DNA of 64,000 nt from UBA4417 sp031550085 (GCA_031550085.1 JAVBOY010000007.1:9788-73787); one strand, 5' to 3'. Positions 35,769 to 45,070 are shown, counted from the stretch's first letter. A program made the numbers and translations. The notes: a model not told the origin generated them from the letters alone.

Positions 35769-37679
35769 ATGATTCAGCATTCCCCTTTTCGAGCGACGTT
35801 AAAGGCTAAAGTAGCAGCCGGAGTCATTTTTGTTTTCCTTTGCCTCTCAGGTATTCCGGCTTTTCCGCAGCAATTGCAGCCCGTGCAAATACAACAAGGC
35901 CCCACACAGGAACAATTGGGGATCCAATATTACAATAGCCGCGAATATGACAAAGCCGCTGCCATTTTTGAGCCGCTGTTCGATAAAAACCCTTCCTACC
36001 TCAACTACTACTATTACCTGATTAGTTTGGTTGAATTGAAAGACTACGACAAATGCGAAAAAATCGTCCGTAAAATGATCAAGGCCTCTCCCAACGACAT
36101 CAAATTCCAGGTGGATCTGGGCTATGTTTACAATGTGCGGGGCGATGTGGCTAAAGGAAAAAAAATCTACGATGAATGTTTGAAGGATTTGAAAGCCTCG
36201 AATTCGAAAGCAGACATGATACAAATATCAAACCTGGCAAACGCCTTTGCTACCCGCCGCGAAATGGACTACATGATCAAAACCTATATGCGGGGGCGTG
36301 AATTGCTGAAAGACAAAAATGCTTTTTCCCTGGATTTGGCACTCTTGTACGAACAAATGGGCGAAACCGAAAAAATGATCACGGAGTATTTGGCCGTTCT
36401 GTCTTCAAACCCGCAGCAAACGGAAATGGTGAAAAACCGCTTGCAAAGTTATTTGGCCACAGATACCGAAGGCTCGGTAAACGAACTTTTCCGAAACACT
36501 TTGTTGAAATACACCCAGCAAAATCCCGATGAAAGCATCTATGCGGATTTACTGCTTTGGTATTCGATCCAGCAAAAAGATTTCGAGCTGGCGCTGATTC
36601 AGGCAAAAGCGCTCGACCGGCGCTACAACGAATCGGGCCAACGCATTTTTGAGCTGGCGCAACTAAGCCTGAGCAACGGAGATTACAAAATTGCGGCAGA
36701 AGCCCTGAATTATATCGTCAAGAAAAATGTAAACCCTGATTTGGTACTTGCAGCCCGGATAAACCTGTTGGATGTGGACTATTACAACCTTTCGCAAAAT
36801 CCGAATTCCACTTCCGCAGATTATCTCTTATTAGAAAAAAAGAATAAGGATTTACTGGACGAATTGGGGACAACGGCTTCCACCTTACCGCTTGTGCGAA
36901 AATTAGCCCATTTGGAAGCATTCAACCTTAACAAACTGGACGATGCGATGACCTTGCTCGAGAATGCCATTGCCTTACCCAATATCCGGCCGCAAGCTTT
37001 GGCCGAATGCAAATTGGAGCTTGCCGACATTTACCTGTTCAGCGGAGAGCAATGGGAAGCGACTTTATTGTATTCTCAAGTGGAAAAATCCTTTAAAAAC
37101 GAACCGATCGGACACGAAGCGAAATTCCGCAATGCGAAATTGTCCTATTACATCGGCGAATTTGATTGGGCCAAGACACAGCTTGACATCCTAAAAGCCG
37201 CTACCAGCAAGCTTATTGCAAACGATGCACTGGCGCTTTCCATTATGCTCCATGAAAACATGGACGAAGACAGTTCGTATACCGAACTCAAAAAATACGC
37301 CCATGCCGATTTGTTGTTGTATCAAAATAAGGATCAAGAGGCTTTGCTGGTGTTGGACAGCATTCTAACCGAATCTCCCGGACATAACATCGTGGATGAA
37401 GTGCTTTTTATGAAAGCGGAAATTGCCGTTAAAAACCGAAATTTCACACAAGCGGCTACTTTTTATCAAAAGATTTTCGAGAGCTACCCCTACGATTTGT
37501 TAGCCGACGACGCATTATTTTATCTTGCCTTGCTTTACGAAAACCAGCTGAACGACAAAACTAAAGCCATGGAGCTTTTTCAAAAGCTGATGACGACTTA
37601 TCCCGGAAGCCTGTACGTTGTCGACGCCCGGAAGCATTTCCGCCAACTACGCGAAGGAAACGGGAAAATGCCGCTTTAA
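35769..37679 (+). CDS. Exported tetratricopeptide-repeat protein
   Basis: The 636-aa product has a signal-like N-terminus (VAAGVIFVFLCLSGIPAF) and then TPR-like helical repeats: LGIQYYNSREYDKAAAIFEPLF, YNYYYYLISLVELKDYDKCEKIV, and near the C-terminus NRNFTQAATFYQKIFESYPYDLLADDALFYLALLYE and DKTKAMELFQKLMTTYPGS, the latter resembling YbgF/BamD-like units. It is probably periplasmic and a protein-protein scaffold. Its stop is 17 nt from the convergent maeB stop. A weak ATGCCG/CGGCAT stem spans the junction. Confidence 0.82.
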   Translation: MIQHSPFRATLKAKVAAGVIFVFLCLSGIPAFPQQLQPVQIQQGPTQEQLGIQYYNSREYDKAAAIFEPLFDKNPSYLNYYYYLISLVELKDYDKCEKIVRKMIKASPNDIKFQVDLGYVYNVRGDVAKGKKIYDECLKDLKASNSKADMIQISNLANAFATRREMDYMIKTYMRGRELLKDKNAFSLDLALLYEQMGETEKMITEYLAVLSSNPQQTEMVKNRLQSYLATDTEGSVNELFRNTLLKYTQQNPDESIYADLLLWYSIQQKDFELALIQAKALDRRYNESGQRIFELAQLSLSNGDYKIAAEALNYIVKKNVNPDLVLAARINLLDVDYYNLSQNPNSTSADYLLLEKKNKDLLDELGTTASTLPLVRKLAHLEAFNLNKLDDAMTLLENAIALPNIRPQALAECKLELADIYLFSGEQWEATLLYSQVEKSFKNEPIGHEAKFRNAKLSYYIGEFDWAKTQLDILKAATSKLIANDALALSIMLHENMDEDSSYTELKKYAHADLLLYQNKDQEALLVLDSILTESPGHNIVDEVLFMKAEIAVKNRNFTQAATFYQKIFESYPYDLLADDALFYLALLYENQLNDKTKAMELFQKLMTTYPGSLYVVDARKHFRQLREGNGKMPL

Positions 37680-37696
37680 AAAAACGGCATCCGGTA

Positions 37697-39967
37697 TTAT
37701 TTTACTCCCTGCGCATCCAATACGGCAATGGCGGCGATATTTACCAAATCGCGTACCGTAGCATCTTCCGACATAATGTGAACCGGTTTTGCCAACCCAA
37801 GCAACACAGGCCCAATGGACTCCTGAGCACCCATCTGCTTGACAAACTTGCTCAAAATATTTCCCGAATTGAGGCAGGGGAAAATAAAGGTGTTTACCCG
37901 ATTGTCTTTCAACTTATTGAAGGGATACTTGGCAAAACGTTGTTGGCCGTCCAATGCCATGCTGGCTTGCATTTCCCCGTCAACCGACAATTCCGGATAC
38001 TGCTGGTGCAATGCATCTACCGCGAGTGAGACTTTATTCGGGCTGCTTGCCGTTCCCATACTTCCAAAGTTCGAATAGGACAACAACGCAATTTGCGGTT
38101 CGATATTCAATTTTTTCACGGCCTCTGCCGTTAAACGGGTAGTTTGAACCAACGATTCGGCACCGGGCGAAACATGAACTGCTACATCGGACAAGAACAA
38201 GGGCCCCCGCTTGGTAAACACGATTTGCATGCCGGCAACATGATTTTCCTTGTTGTCGGAACCGATAATTTGCAATGCCGGACGCAATACATCCACGTAA
38301 TTGTTGGTATAATGCATAATACATCCGTCGGCATCGCCCGTTTCAAGCATCATCAAAGAGAAATATTCCCGGTGCTGCATTTTGTCGATGGCATCGTGCA
38401 TCGAAACACCTTTGCGTTGGCGTTTTTCAAAGAAAGCCGTTGCATAGCGCTCGCGGCGCGGGCGTTCATTATCGCTCCAAAGGTCTATGATGGTGATGCC
38501 TTCTTTTTCAATGTGGTTTTCAGCCATCCGGTTCAAGATCTTTTCGGAATTTCCCACCACAATCGGTAAAGCGACACCCGTATCGGCCAATGTGCGGGCG
38601 GCCTGCAACACTTTTGTGTTGGTTCCTTCGGAAAAAACAATGCGTTTGGGCGCTGTTTTGGCTTGGTCCCGCATGGAACGAATCAACGAACTGCTTTGGC
38701 CCATCCGTTCTTCCAACTTGAAGACATAAGCATCCCAATCGGTGATGGTGTGGCGAGCAACGCCCGACTCAATGGCAGCTTTGGCCACAGCGGTCGAAAC
38801 AGCCACAACCAAACGAGGATCCAACGGTTTGGGAATCAAATATTCGCGGCCAAACATAATGCTTTGATTTTTGTAAGCAACCACTACCGATTCGGGTACC
38901 GGTTGCTTGGCCAGATCAGCCAAAGCACGTACGGCTGCAATTTTCATTGCTTCGTTAATGGCCGTTGCCCGGACATCCAAAGCGCCACGGAAAATATACG
39001 GGAAACCAAGCACGTTATTGACCTGGTTGGGGTGATCGCTGCGCCCGGTCGCAAAAATAATGTCTGTCCGAGAAGCAATGGCTTTATCGTAAGCAATTTC
39101 AGGATTCGGATTTGCCAACGCAAACACAATCGGATTGCCGGCCATGCTGCGGATCATTTCTTCGTTAAGCACGTCGGCAGCCGAAAGTCCCAAAAACATG
39201 TCGGCACCTTTTAGGGCATCTTCCAAAGTATGCACATCTCGTGAAGTAGCAAATTCTTTTTTTGCTGCATTTAAATCGGTACGTGAAACATGCAAGACGC
39301 CTTTGCTATCACACATCACCAAATTTTCACGCTTGATTCCCAACTGGAAATACAACTTAGTACAGGCCACTGCCGAAGCGCCGGCTCCATTGACCACCAA
39401 TTTGACGTCTTCGATCTTTTTCCCGGAAATTTCCAAGGCATTCAGCAAAGCGGCCGACGAAATAATCGCCGTACCATGCTGGTCGTCGTGCATCACGGGA
39501 ATTTGCAATTCGTTCTTCAGACGTTCTTCAATGACAAAACATTCCGGAGCTTTGATGTCTTCCAGATTGATGCCGCCAAATGTCGGGGCAATCATTTTCA
39601 CCGTTTCTACAAATTTATCCACATCTTCGGTATCCACCTCAATATCAAACACATCGATATCAGCAAAAATTTTAAACAGCAGCCCCTTCCCTTCCATGAC
39701 CGGTTTGCCGGCAATCGCACCGATATTGCCCAATCCCAGTACCGCCGTTCCGTTCGAAATAACAGCCACCAGGTTTCCTTTGGTGGTGTATTTGTAAGCG
39801 TCGTCCGCATTTTTTTCGATCTCCAAACAAGGTTCCGCCACTCCCGGCGAATAAGCCAACGAAAGATCGGATTGTGTACTGTGCGGCTTGGTCGGTGTAA
39901 TTTCAATTTTACCGGGTTTCCCTTGTGAATGGTATTTTAAGGCTTCTTCTTTAAAAAAATTGCTCAT
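37697..39967 (-). CDS. maeB: NADP-dependent malic enzyme with phosphotransacetylase-like domain
   Basis: The 756-aa product starts at MSNFFKEEALKYH (39967); the longer frame runs into the promoter. The N-terminal malic enzyme part shows YSPGVAEPCLEI, NGTAVLGLGNIGA, HDDQHGTAI and the NAD(P)-binding VVNGAGASAVAC. From about residue 430 a phosphate acetyltransferase-like domain follows (PKRIVFSEG, EAVKKLNIEPQIALLSYSNFGS), usually regulatory in MaeB. It decarboxylates malate to pyruvate, linking the TCA branch to NADPH supply. It has the best promoter in this part of the window. Confidence 0.95.
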   Translation of the reverse strand: MSNFFKEEALKYHSQGKPGKIEITPTKPHSTQSDLSLAYSPGVAEPCLEIEKNADDAYKYTTKGNLVAVISNGTAVLGLGNIGAIAGKPVMEGKGLLFKIFADIDVFDIEVDTEDVDKFVETVKMIAPTFGGINLEDIKAPECFVIEERLKNELQIPVMHDDQHGTAIISSAALLNALEISGKKIEDVKLVVNGAGASAVACTKLYFQLGIKRENLVMCDSKGVLHVSRTDLNAAKKEFATSRDVHTLEDALKGADMFLGLSAADVLNEEMIRSMAGNPIVFALANPNPEIAYDKAIASRTDIIFATGRSDHPNQVNNVLGFPYIFRGALDVRATAINEAMKIAAVRALADLAKQPVPESVVVAYKNQSIMFGREYLIPKPLDPRLVVAVSTAVAKAAIESGVARHTITDWDAYVFKLEERMGQSSSLIRSMRDQAKTAPKRIVFSEGTNTKVLQAARTLADTGVALPIVVGNSEKILNRMAENHIEKEGITIIDLWSDNERPRRERYATAFFEKRQRKGVSMHDAIDKMQHREYFSLMMLETGDADGCIMHYTNNYVDVLRPALQIIGSDNKENHVAGMQIVFTKRGPLFLSDVAVHVSPGAESLVQTTRLTAEAVKKLNIEPQIALLSYSNFGSMGTASSPNKVSLAVDALHQQYPELSVDGEMQASMALDGQQRFAKYPFNKLKDNRVNTFIFPCLNSGNILSKFVKQMGAQESIGPVLLGLAKPVHIMSEDATVRDLVNIAAIAVLDAQGVK

Positions 39968-40033
39968 AATGTTTGATGGATTATCGTGTAAATCTTGTGT
40001 TTCTGTGTATTTTCCACTCTCAGGAAATGTGTG

Positions 40034-40065
40034 ACAAAGATACTTTTTCATACAAGTACCTTCAA
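40034..40065 (-). promoter_or_regulatory. maeB promoter
   Basis: On the minus strand TTTG (40065-40062), a 20-nt spacer, and TATCTTTG (40041-40034) match the full Bacteroidetes primary-sigma consensus. It lies 66 nt upstream of the maeB ATG. Confidence 0.75.
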
Positions 40066-40213
40066 ATTTTTTGGACGGAAATTTTAAGCGTTTAAAACTT
40101 TTTTTTGAAATCCAACAAAATAAAATAGATTGCTAAAAACCAACAGTTTAAAAATTTATTTTTTGAATTCGACTGGATTTTTTCGTTTCCGCTAAAATAT
40201 TTTCTCCATTCAG

Positions 40214-40221
40214 TTGTCTAC
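40214..40221 (+). promoter_or_regulatory. TTGTCTAC motif, candidate ECF-sigma promoter element, copy 1
   Basis: TTGTCTAC lies 61 nt upstream of the 118-aa gene. An identical octamer lies upstream of the 51-aa gene at 40745-40752. Both are preceded by a related TTTCnCC stretch. The sharing suggests recognition by the ECF sigma factor encoded downstream. Confidence 0.4.
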
Positions 40222-40281
40222 CCTTATAGAGCGCGCACTCGGCAATAAACATAAAGTGAAACGTCTAAAAATTAAAAGGAT

Positions 40282-40638
40282 ATGATGTTAAGAGATTTTG
40301 GAATGGGGTTCTTTGGAAGGATGCCATTCGGTTCGGATCCCAGAAAAGAATTATTTGAAAAATGGTCGGCAATGACCCCCGAAGAAAAAGTTGAGTTTAT
40401 GGACAAACGCATGGAAGCCTTGAATAATGGCAAGCGTGAAGCAGGCGGTTTTTTCGGACAAAGGGAATTTACGGTAGCATCCATTGACCAACGTTGCGAA
40501 GAATGGTTGAAAAAAACGCCGGAAGAAAAAGAGGCGTTTATCAAAGAACGGAAAGAAATGATGAACAAACGTTTTGGAGGAGGTCTCTTTGGAGGTTGTT
40601 CTTTTGAGACGAAAGAAACGCCAACAGAGGAAAAATAA
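40282..40638 (+). CDS. Small charged protein, paralog of the neighbouring ECF-sigma partner protein
   Basis: The 118-aa product has no membrane segment and a Phe/Gly/Met-rich N-terminus (MLRDFGMGFFGRMPFG). It contains two similar helical units, KWSAMTPEEKVEFMDKRMEAL and EWLKKTPEEKEAFIKERKEM. The C-terminal part aligns with the C-terminus of the 131-aa membrane protein at 41004: W-K-T-EE-FIK-R...RFGG...FG-C-FE...TP. The function is unknown; TPEEK-type helices recall Spy/CpxP-like periplasmic chaperone helices, but no signal peptide is seen. The start could also be the next ATG, 3 nt later. Confidence 0.7.
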   Translation: MMLRDFGMGFFGRMPFGSDPRKELFEKWSAMTPEEKVEFMDKRMEALNNGKREAGGFFGQREFTVASIDQRCEEWLKKTPEEKEAFIKERKEMMNKRFGGGLFGGCSFETKETPTEEK

Positions 40639-40744
40639 TTCATCGAAACGACGGAACCATAAACCGGTTGTGGAACCGCATCCCAACCGGTTTATGGTCC
40701 TGTTTTAAAAACGATTTCTGTTTTTTCAAATTTCCCCGTCTTGT

Positions 40745-40752
40745 TTGTCTAC
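40745..40752 (+). promoter_or_regulatory. TTGTCTAC motif, candidate ECF-sigma promoter element, copy 2
   Basis: The same octamer as at 40214-40221, here 49 nt upstream of the 51-aa gene that begins the sigma-factor gene group. Confidence 0.4.
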
Positions 40753-40800
40753 ATAAACAGCGGATTATTTTTCCAAATTTCATCCTAAAAAAAATACACC

Positions 40801-40956
40801 ATGAGTGCAATCATCCTTCAAATTATTAACATTTGCGTGCTGGGGATGGGATTTTACCAATTTCTACGGGAGGGTTACCGCTTTATCAAAAAAGCCGGCA
40901 GCAAGTTCAAAACGTACTTGGCGATTCCACAGAACCTTCCCCCAAACATCGCTTAG
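40801..40956 (+). CDS. 51-aa small membrane protein
   Basis: A short frame ATG to TAG encodes MSAIILQIINICVLGMGFYQ and a basic C-terminal half (GYRFIKKAGSKFKTYLAIPQ). One hydrophobic segment at residues 3-19 followed by positive charge suggests a single-pass inner-membrane peptide. It lies 47 nt before the 131-aa gene, in line with the sigma operon, and downstream of the second TTGTCTAC motif. Too short for most gene callers; not recognised as a family. Confidence 0.6.
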   Translation: MSAIILQIINICVLGMGFYQFLREGYRFIKKAGSKFKTYLAIPQNLPPNIA

Positions 40957-41003
40957 CAATAGGAATAACCCATAAAATAGAATCAAATAAAAATAAAAGA
41001 GTT

Positions 41004-41399
41004 ATGAAAAGAGTAAAATTTTTAATGCCTGTTGTTTTTTTAGCCATAGCAGCTTTATTAAGCGCAGCCGTCATGCTGTTATGGAATTGGCTGATGCCTG
41101 CACTATTCGGATTGATTGTCATTAATTTCTGGCAAGCGTTGGGATTACTGGTTCTGGCACGCATCTTATTCGGCAGTTTTGGTCATGGACGAAAAGGAAG
41201 ACACGGCCGCATGATGCATGGGATGCACGGGAATAACCCCCTACGGGAAAAATGGATGAAAATGACGGACGAAGAGCGAAAAGAGTTTATTAAAAGAAGG
41301 CGTGCCCATTTTCATGGAAGGTTCGGCGGATCTGATTTTTTTGGAGAATGTGGTCGTACCTTTGAAGCCGAAAATACGCCCAAAAAGGATAATGAGTAA
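41004..41399 (+). CDS. Membrane protein associated with ECF sigma factor
   Basis: The 131-aa product starts at MKRVKFLMPVVF (41004); an upstream extension of 57 residues overlaps the 51-aa gene and is not used. It has two hydrophobic segments, LMPVVFLAIAALLSAAVMLLW and LFGLIVINFWQALGLLVLA, joined by WNWLMPA, then a His/Gly/Lys-rich stretch (GHGRKGRHGRMMHGMHG) and a C-terminal EEKxEFIK helix shared with the 118-aa protein. Its last 8 nt overlap the sigma gene start, so translation is likely coupled. It may act as a membrane sensor or anti-sigma-like partner, which is inference. Confidence 0.75.
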   Translation: MKRVKFLMPVVFLAIAALLSAAVMLLWNWLMPALFGLIVINFWQALGLLVLARILFGSFGHGRKGRHGRMMHGMHGNNPLREKWMKMTDEERKEFIKRRRAHFHGRFGGSDFFGECGRTFEAENTPKKDNE

Positions 41400-41964
41400 G
41401 CAACAGGAACCACAAGATGTCGGGCAACTGATCACGGAATATCGTCCGCAATTGAAAGCGTTTATCCGAAAACGGGTTTCAAACCAAGAAGATGCGGACG
41501 ATATCCTGCAAGACGTTTTTTACCAATTGGTAAAAACGGTCGATAGTGCATTGAGCCCTATTGAACAGGTTTCTGCCTGGTTGTACCGCGTTGCCCGGAA
41601 TCTTATTATCAATAAAGGAATCAAAAAACATGAGGAGGAACTCCCCGTTTACCGGAACGACGAATCCGACGACGAGGTTTTGAAAGACTTTTCAGAAATC
41701 CTTTTTACAAATGAAACGTCGCCTTCTCCCGAAACAGAGTATTTGCGTTCGTTGGTATGGACGGAATTGGAAGCTGCCCTTGCTGAATTGCCCCCCGAAC
41801 AACGCGAAATATTCGAATTAACGGAATTGAACGGCATTCCGGTAAAAGAAATTTCGAAATCCACAGGCATTGCCGCCAACACCTTATTGTCGCGCAAGCA
41901 TTATGCCGTAAAACATCTTCGGAAGCGGCTGGCAGGATTGTATCAAGAAATTATCGACACTTAA
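41392..41964 (+). CDS. ECF-type RNA polymerase sigma factor
   Basis: The 190-aa product starts at MSKQQEPQDV (41392), overlapping the previous stop. Region 2 is seen in YRPQLKAFIRKRVSNQEDADDILQDVFYQL and VSAWLYRVARNLIINKG; region 4 in LPPEQREIFELTELNGIPVKEISKSTGIAANTLLSRKHYAVKHLRK. It directs RNA polymerase to stress or envelope genes. The shared TTGTCTAC upstream of two genes of the cluster suggests autoregulation. Downstream is the MarR-ATPase unit. Confidence 0.92.
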   Translation: MSKQQEPQDVGQLITEYRPQLKAFIRKRVSNQEDADDILQDVFYQLVKTVDSALSPIEQVSAWLYRVARNLIINKGIKKHEEELPVYRNDESDDEVLKDFSEILFTNETSPSPETEYLRSLVWTELEAALAELPPEQREIFELTELNGIPVKEISKSTGIAANTLLSRKHYAVKHLRKRLAGLYQEIIDT

Positions 41965-42038
41965 ATCCATAAAAACAGCCGGTGTGCAAACACAAACCGA
42001 TTTAGAATATTGAATCGTTCAGATTTTTTTTATTTTTC

Positions 42039-42071
42039 ATTTAGTTAGTTAGAGCAAACTAACTAAATTTG
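42039..42071 (+). promoter_or_regulatory. MarR operator overlapping the -7 element
   Basis: A perfect 12-bp inverted repeat, ATTTAGTTAGTT (42039-42050) and AACTAACTAAAT (42057-42068), flanks a 6-bp spacer. The right arm overlaps TAAATTTG (42064-42071), a match to the -7 consensus TAnnTTTG, 18 nt before the marR ATG. A repressor bound here would block the promoter, so autoregulation by the downstream MarR is likely. Confidence 0.8.
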
Positions 42072-42089
42072 CAGCATTAAAAAACGACT

Positions 42090-42524
42090 ATGAAAAACCA
42101 GCTAAAAGAAAGCATGGTAAAGTTTACGCGGCTCATATCGGCGGCGGAAGAAGATGCGAAGGAACGTTGCGAAGTACAGGATTTAACCATAACCCAACTC
42201 AATTACCTTGAAATTATCGGCGAATTGGACAACCCGACCATCACGGAACTGGCGACGGCGATGGGATTGACGAAACCTTCCGTAACCATTGTCGTTGACC
42301 GTTTGATTGCCAAAGGTTTTGTCTGCAAAGTACATTCCAATACCGACAAACGAAGCTCATTTTTGCATTTGACCGGATTGGGTGAGAAAATCAACCAATG
42401 GCATGATCACGCCCACGATTATATGATTGGCCGGATTGCCCGGCAACTCAATGCGACGGAGGTGGAATTATTCACCCTGTTGCTGAATAAAATCACCCAT
42501 GCGAAAACCCAAAAAGATCAGTGA
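42090..42524 (+). CDS. MarR family transcriptional regulator
   Basis: The 144-aa winged-helix regulator shows ITQLNYLEIIGELDNPTITELATAMGLTKPSVTIVVDRLIAKGFV (helix-turn-helix) and DKRSSFLHLTGLGEKI (wing). The gene overlaps the P-type ATPase gene by 1 nt (TGATG), so the two form one transcript from the operator-promoter at 42039-42071. It probably represses the ATPase in response to a ligand or metal. Confidence 0.92.
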   Translation: MKNQLKESMVKFTRLISAAEEDAKERCEVQDLTITQLNYLEIIGELDNPTITELATAMGLTKPSVTIVVDRLIAKGFVCKVHSNTDKRSSFLHLTGLGEKINQWHDHAHDYMIGRIARQLNATEVELFTLLLNKITHAKTQKDQ

Positions 42525-45070
42525 TGGAAAGCATAAAGAATAACCCGCAATTTTCGGGCTTAACGGATGAAGAAGTAAATTCCCGTATTGCAAGGGACGG
42601 ATACAATGAATTGCAGGGAAGTAAATCCCGAAATTTTTGGGCCATCATATTCGGCGTAATAAAGGAACCCATGTTTCTGCTACTCGTGGCATGCGGTACG
42701 CTTTACATGGTACTCGGAGACATAGAAGAAGGATTTATGCTGTTGGGATTTGTGTTCGTGGTCATGGGTATCGAATTTTATCAGGAACGTAAAAGCGAAA
42801 AAGCGCTGGATGCGCTGAAAGATTTGGCTAGTCCGCGGGCATTGGTTATCCGTAATAACACGGAAATACGCATTCCGGGACGCGAAGTTGTTTGCGACGA
42901 TGTAATCGTTCTTCAGGAAGGCGACCGCATACCTGCCGACGCAACCGTTCTTCAAAGCGTCAACCTGTTGGTGGACGAATCGTTGCTTACGGGCGAATCC
43001 GTTCCCGTGCGCAAACACGGTTGGGCGGGTGAATCCTACAATGTACAAGCCGGCGGCGATGACCGGCCTTTTGTTTATTCCGGTTCCATGGTAGTGCAGG
43101 GGAACGGGCTTGCAAAGGTTACCCACACCGGAATGAATACCCAAATCGGAAAAATCGGGAAATCCATCCGTGAGGTGGAAGAATCGCCAAGCCGCTTGAA
43201 AAAAGAAATAAATTTATTGGTAAAACGCCTGACTTTGGCAGGAGCCATCCTGTTTATTGCGGTCGTTGCTTTATACACCATGACACGGGGCGATTTGTTA
43301 CAGGGATTCCTGGCAGGCATTACGCTGGCAATGGCCATGCTGCCCGAAGAATTTCCTGTCGTATTGACGATCTTTATGGCCGTAGGTGCATGGCGTATTT
43401 CAAAGAAACGGGTATTGACCCGGCAGCCGAACGCCATTGAAATATTAGGTTCGGCAACGGTATTGTGTACTGATAAAACGGGAACGCTGACCGAAAATAA
43501 AATGAAAGTTACCAAGCTGTATAATAAAGAAGCTTATTGGACGGCCAAAGGCACCAGCAATTTTCCCGAAGAATATCACGATATCATCGAATACGGAATC
43601 CTATCCAGCCAGGTCAATCCTTTTGACCCGATGGAAAAAGCGATCAACCGCATCGGCGAATCGTTTCTGAAAGGCACGGAACACTTGCATTCCGATTGGG
43701 ATATGGTGAAGGAATATCCGCTATCCAAAGAACTCTTGGCGATGTCGAGGGTTTTCCGGAGCAAATCGTCGAACCAATTGGTTATTGCCGCCAAAGGAGC
43801 GCCTGAAGCCGTTTTTGAACTTTGCCATTTATCGGACGAAATCCAAAAAAAATATGCCGGCGCCGTACAATCCATGGCTTCGGAAGGGCTACGGGTACTG
43901 GGTGTTGCCCGATCGAGCGTGCCGGAAAGCAAGTTGCCGGAAATACAACACGATTTCGATTTTGAATTTGTGGGCTTGATCGGCTTGTCCGACCCTATTC
44001 GTCCGCAAGTTCCCCAAGCGGTCAAAGAATGTCACAAAGCCGGAATCCGGGTGATTATGATTACGGGAGATTATCCTGTTACTGCCCAAAATATAGCAAA
44101 GGAAATCGGTTTGCAAAACTATTCCGAATGTATTACAGGTGCGGAATTGGCCGGAATGGACGAAGCCGGATTGAGTGAAAAAATCAAAACGATCGACGTA
44201 TTTGCAAGGGTTGTGCCGGAACAGAAGCTAAAAATTGTCAACGCACTGAAACGCAATCACGAAATCGTCGCCATGACGGGTGACGGAGTGAACGATGCAC
44301 CCGCATTGAAAACCGCCAACATCGGCATTGCAATGGGTGAAAAAGGAACGGATGTGGCGCGTGAAGCGTCCGAACTGGTTCTGATGGATGATAATTTCGG
44401 CTCTATCGTAGATGCGGTTAAGATGGGAAGGCGCATATTCGACAACCTGCAAAAAGCTCTGGGGTACATTTTTGCCATTCACGTGCCGATAGCAGGGTTG
44501 TCGCTGATTCCGGTTCTTTTTTCCGGTTGGCCGCTTATCCTATGGCCTGTACATGTTGTTTTCCTGGAATTGATTATCGACCCGGCCTGTTCGGTTATTT
44601 TCGAAGCGGAACAAGCAGAAAAGAATGTGATGTCGCGCCCGCCACGAAAAATGGACAAAGCATTTTTCGGAAGTAAAAAAATACTCATCAGTTGTTTTCA
44701 GGGAATCTGGATACTGATCGTCACCTTGGGAGTCTATTTTGTAACGCTCGAGACCGGTTATAATATCGGTGAAGTAAGGGCCATGACTTTTGCTACTTTA
44801 ATTTTTTCCAATATTGCCACCATATTGACCAACCGCTCCTGGGAATCTTCTATTTTTGCCATTTTACGCACACCCAATAAAACGGTCAAATGGGTCGTGG
44901 GTGGAGCCGCATTATTTATCCTGTTGGTTCTGACGGTTCCGTTTTTGCAACGCTTATTCCAGTTTGCGCCCGTCAGCATTTGGGAAATAGCCATCACGTT
45001 TGTTGCCGGAATGAGTACCATGACTTGGTTTGAGGTATACAAACACTTTTGGTTAAGGATACAGGTTTAG
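42524..45070 (+). CDS. Cation-transporting P-type ATPase
   Basis: The 848-aa product has the P2-type layout: an N-terminal cation-ATPase domain, the actuator motif TGES, phosphorylation site DKTGTLT, MITGDYPVTA and the hinge GDGVNDAPAL. Ten membrane segments can be placed, four before the phosphorylation domain and six at the C-terminus. In the fourth segment the motif is PEEFP rather than the PEGLP of calcium pumps, so the ion is not assigned. The start at the ATG 42524 overlaps the marR stop. Metal or calcium export controlled by MarR is inference. Confidence 0.9.
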   Translation: MESIKNNPQFSGLTDEEVNSRIARDGYNELQGSKSRNFWAIIFGVIKEPMFLLLVACGTLYMVLGDIEEGFMLLGFVFVVMGIEFYQERKSEKALDALKDLASPRALVIRNNTEIRIPGREVVCDDVIVLQEGDRIPADATVLQSVNLLVDESLLTGESVPVRKHGWAGESYNVQAGGDDRPFVYSGSMVVQGNGLAKVTHTGMNTQIGKIGKSIREVEESPSRLKKEINLLVKRLTLAGAILFIAVVALYTMTRGDLLQGFLAGITLAMAMLPEEFPVVLTIFMAVGAWRISKKRVLTRQPNAIEILGSATVLCTDKTGTLTENKMKVTKLYNKEAYWTAKGTSNFPEEYHDIIEYGILSSQVNPFDPMEKAINRIGESFLKGTEHLHSDWDMVKEYPLSKELLAMSRVFRSKSSNQLVIAAKGAPEAVFELCHLSDEIQKKYAGAVQSMASEGLRVLGVARSSVPESKLPEIQHDFDFEFVGLIGLSDPIRPQVPQAVKECHKAGIRVIMITGDYPVTAQNIAKEIGLQNYSECITGAELAGMDEAGLSEKIKTIDVFARVVPEQKLKIVNALKRNHEIVAMTGDGVNDAPALKTANIGIAMGEKGTDVAREASELVLMDDNFGSIVDAVKMGRRIFDNLQKALGYIFAIHVPIAGLSLIPVLFSGWPLILWPVHVVFLELIIDPACSVIFEAEQAEKNVMSRPPRKMDKAFFGSKKILISCFQGIWILIVTLGVYFVTLETGYNIGEVRAMTFATLIFSNIATILTNRSWESSIFAILRTPNKTVKWVVGGAALFILLVLTVPFLQRLFQFAPVSIWEIAITFVAGMSTMTWFEVYKHFWLRIQV

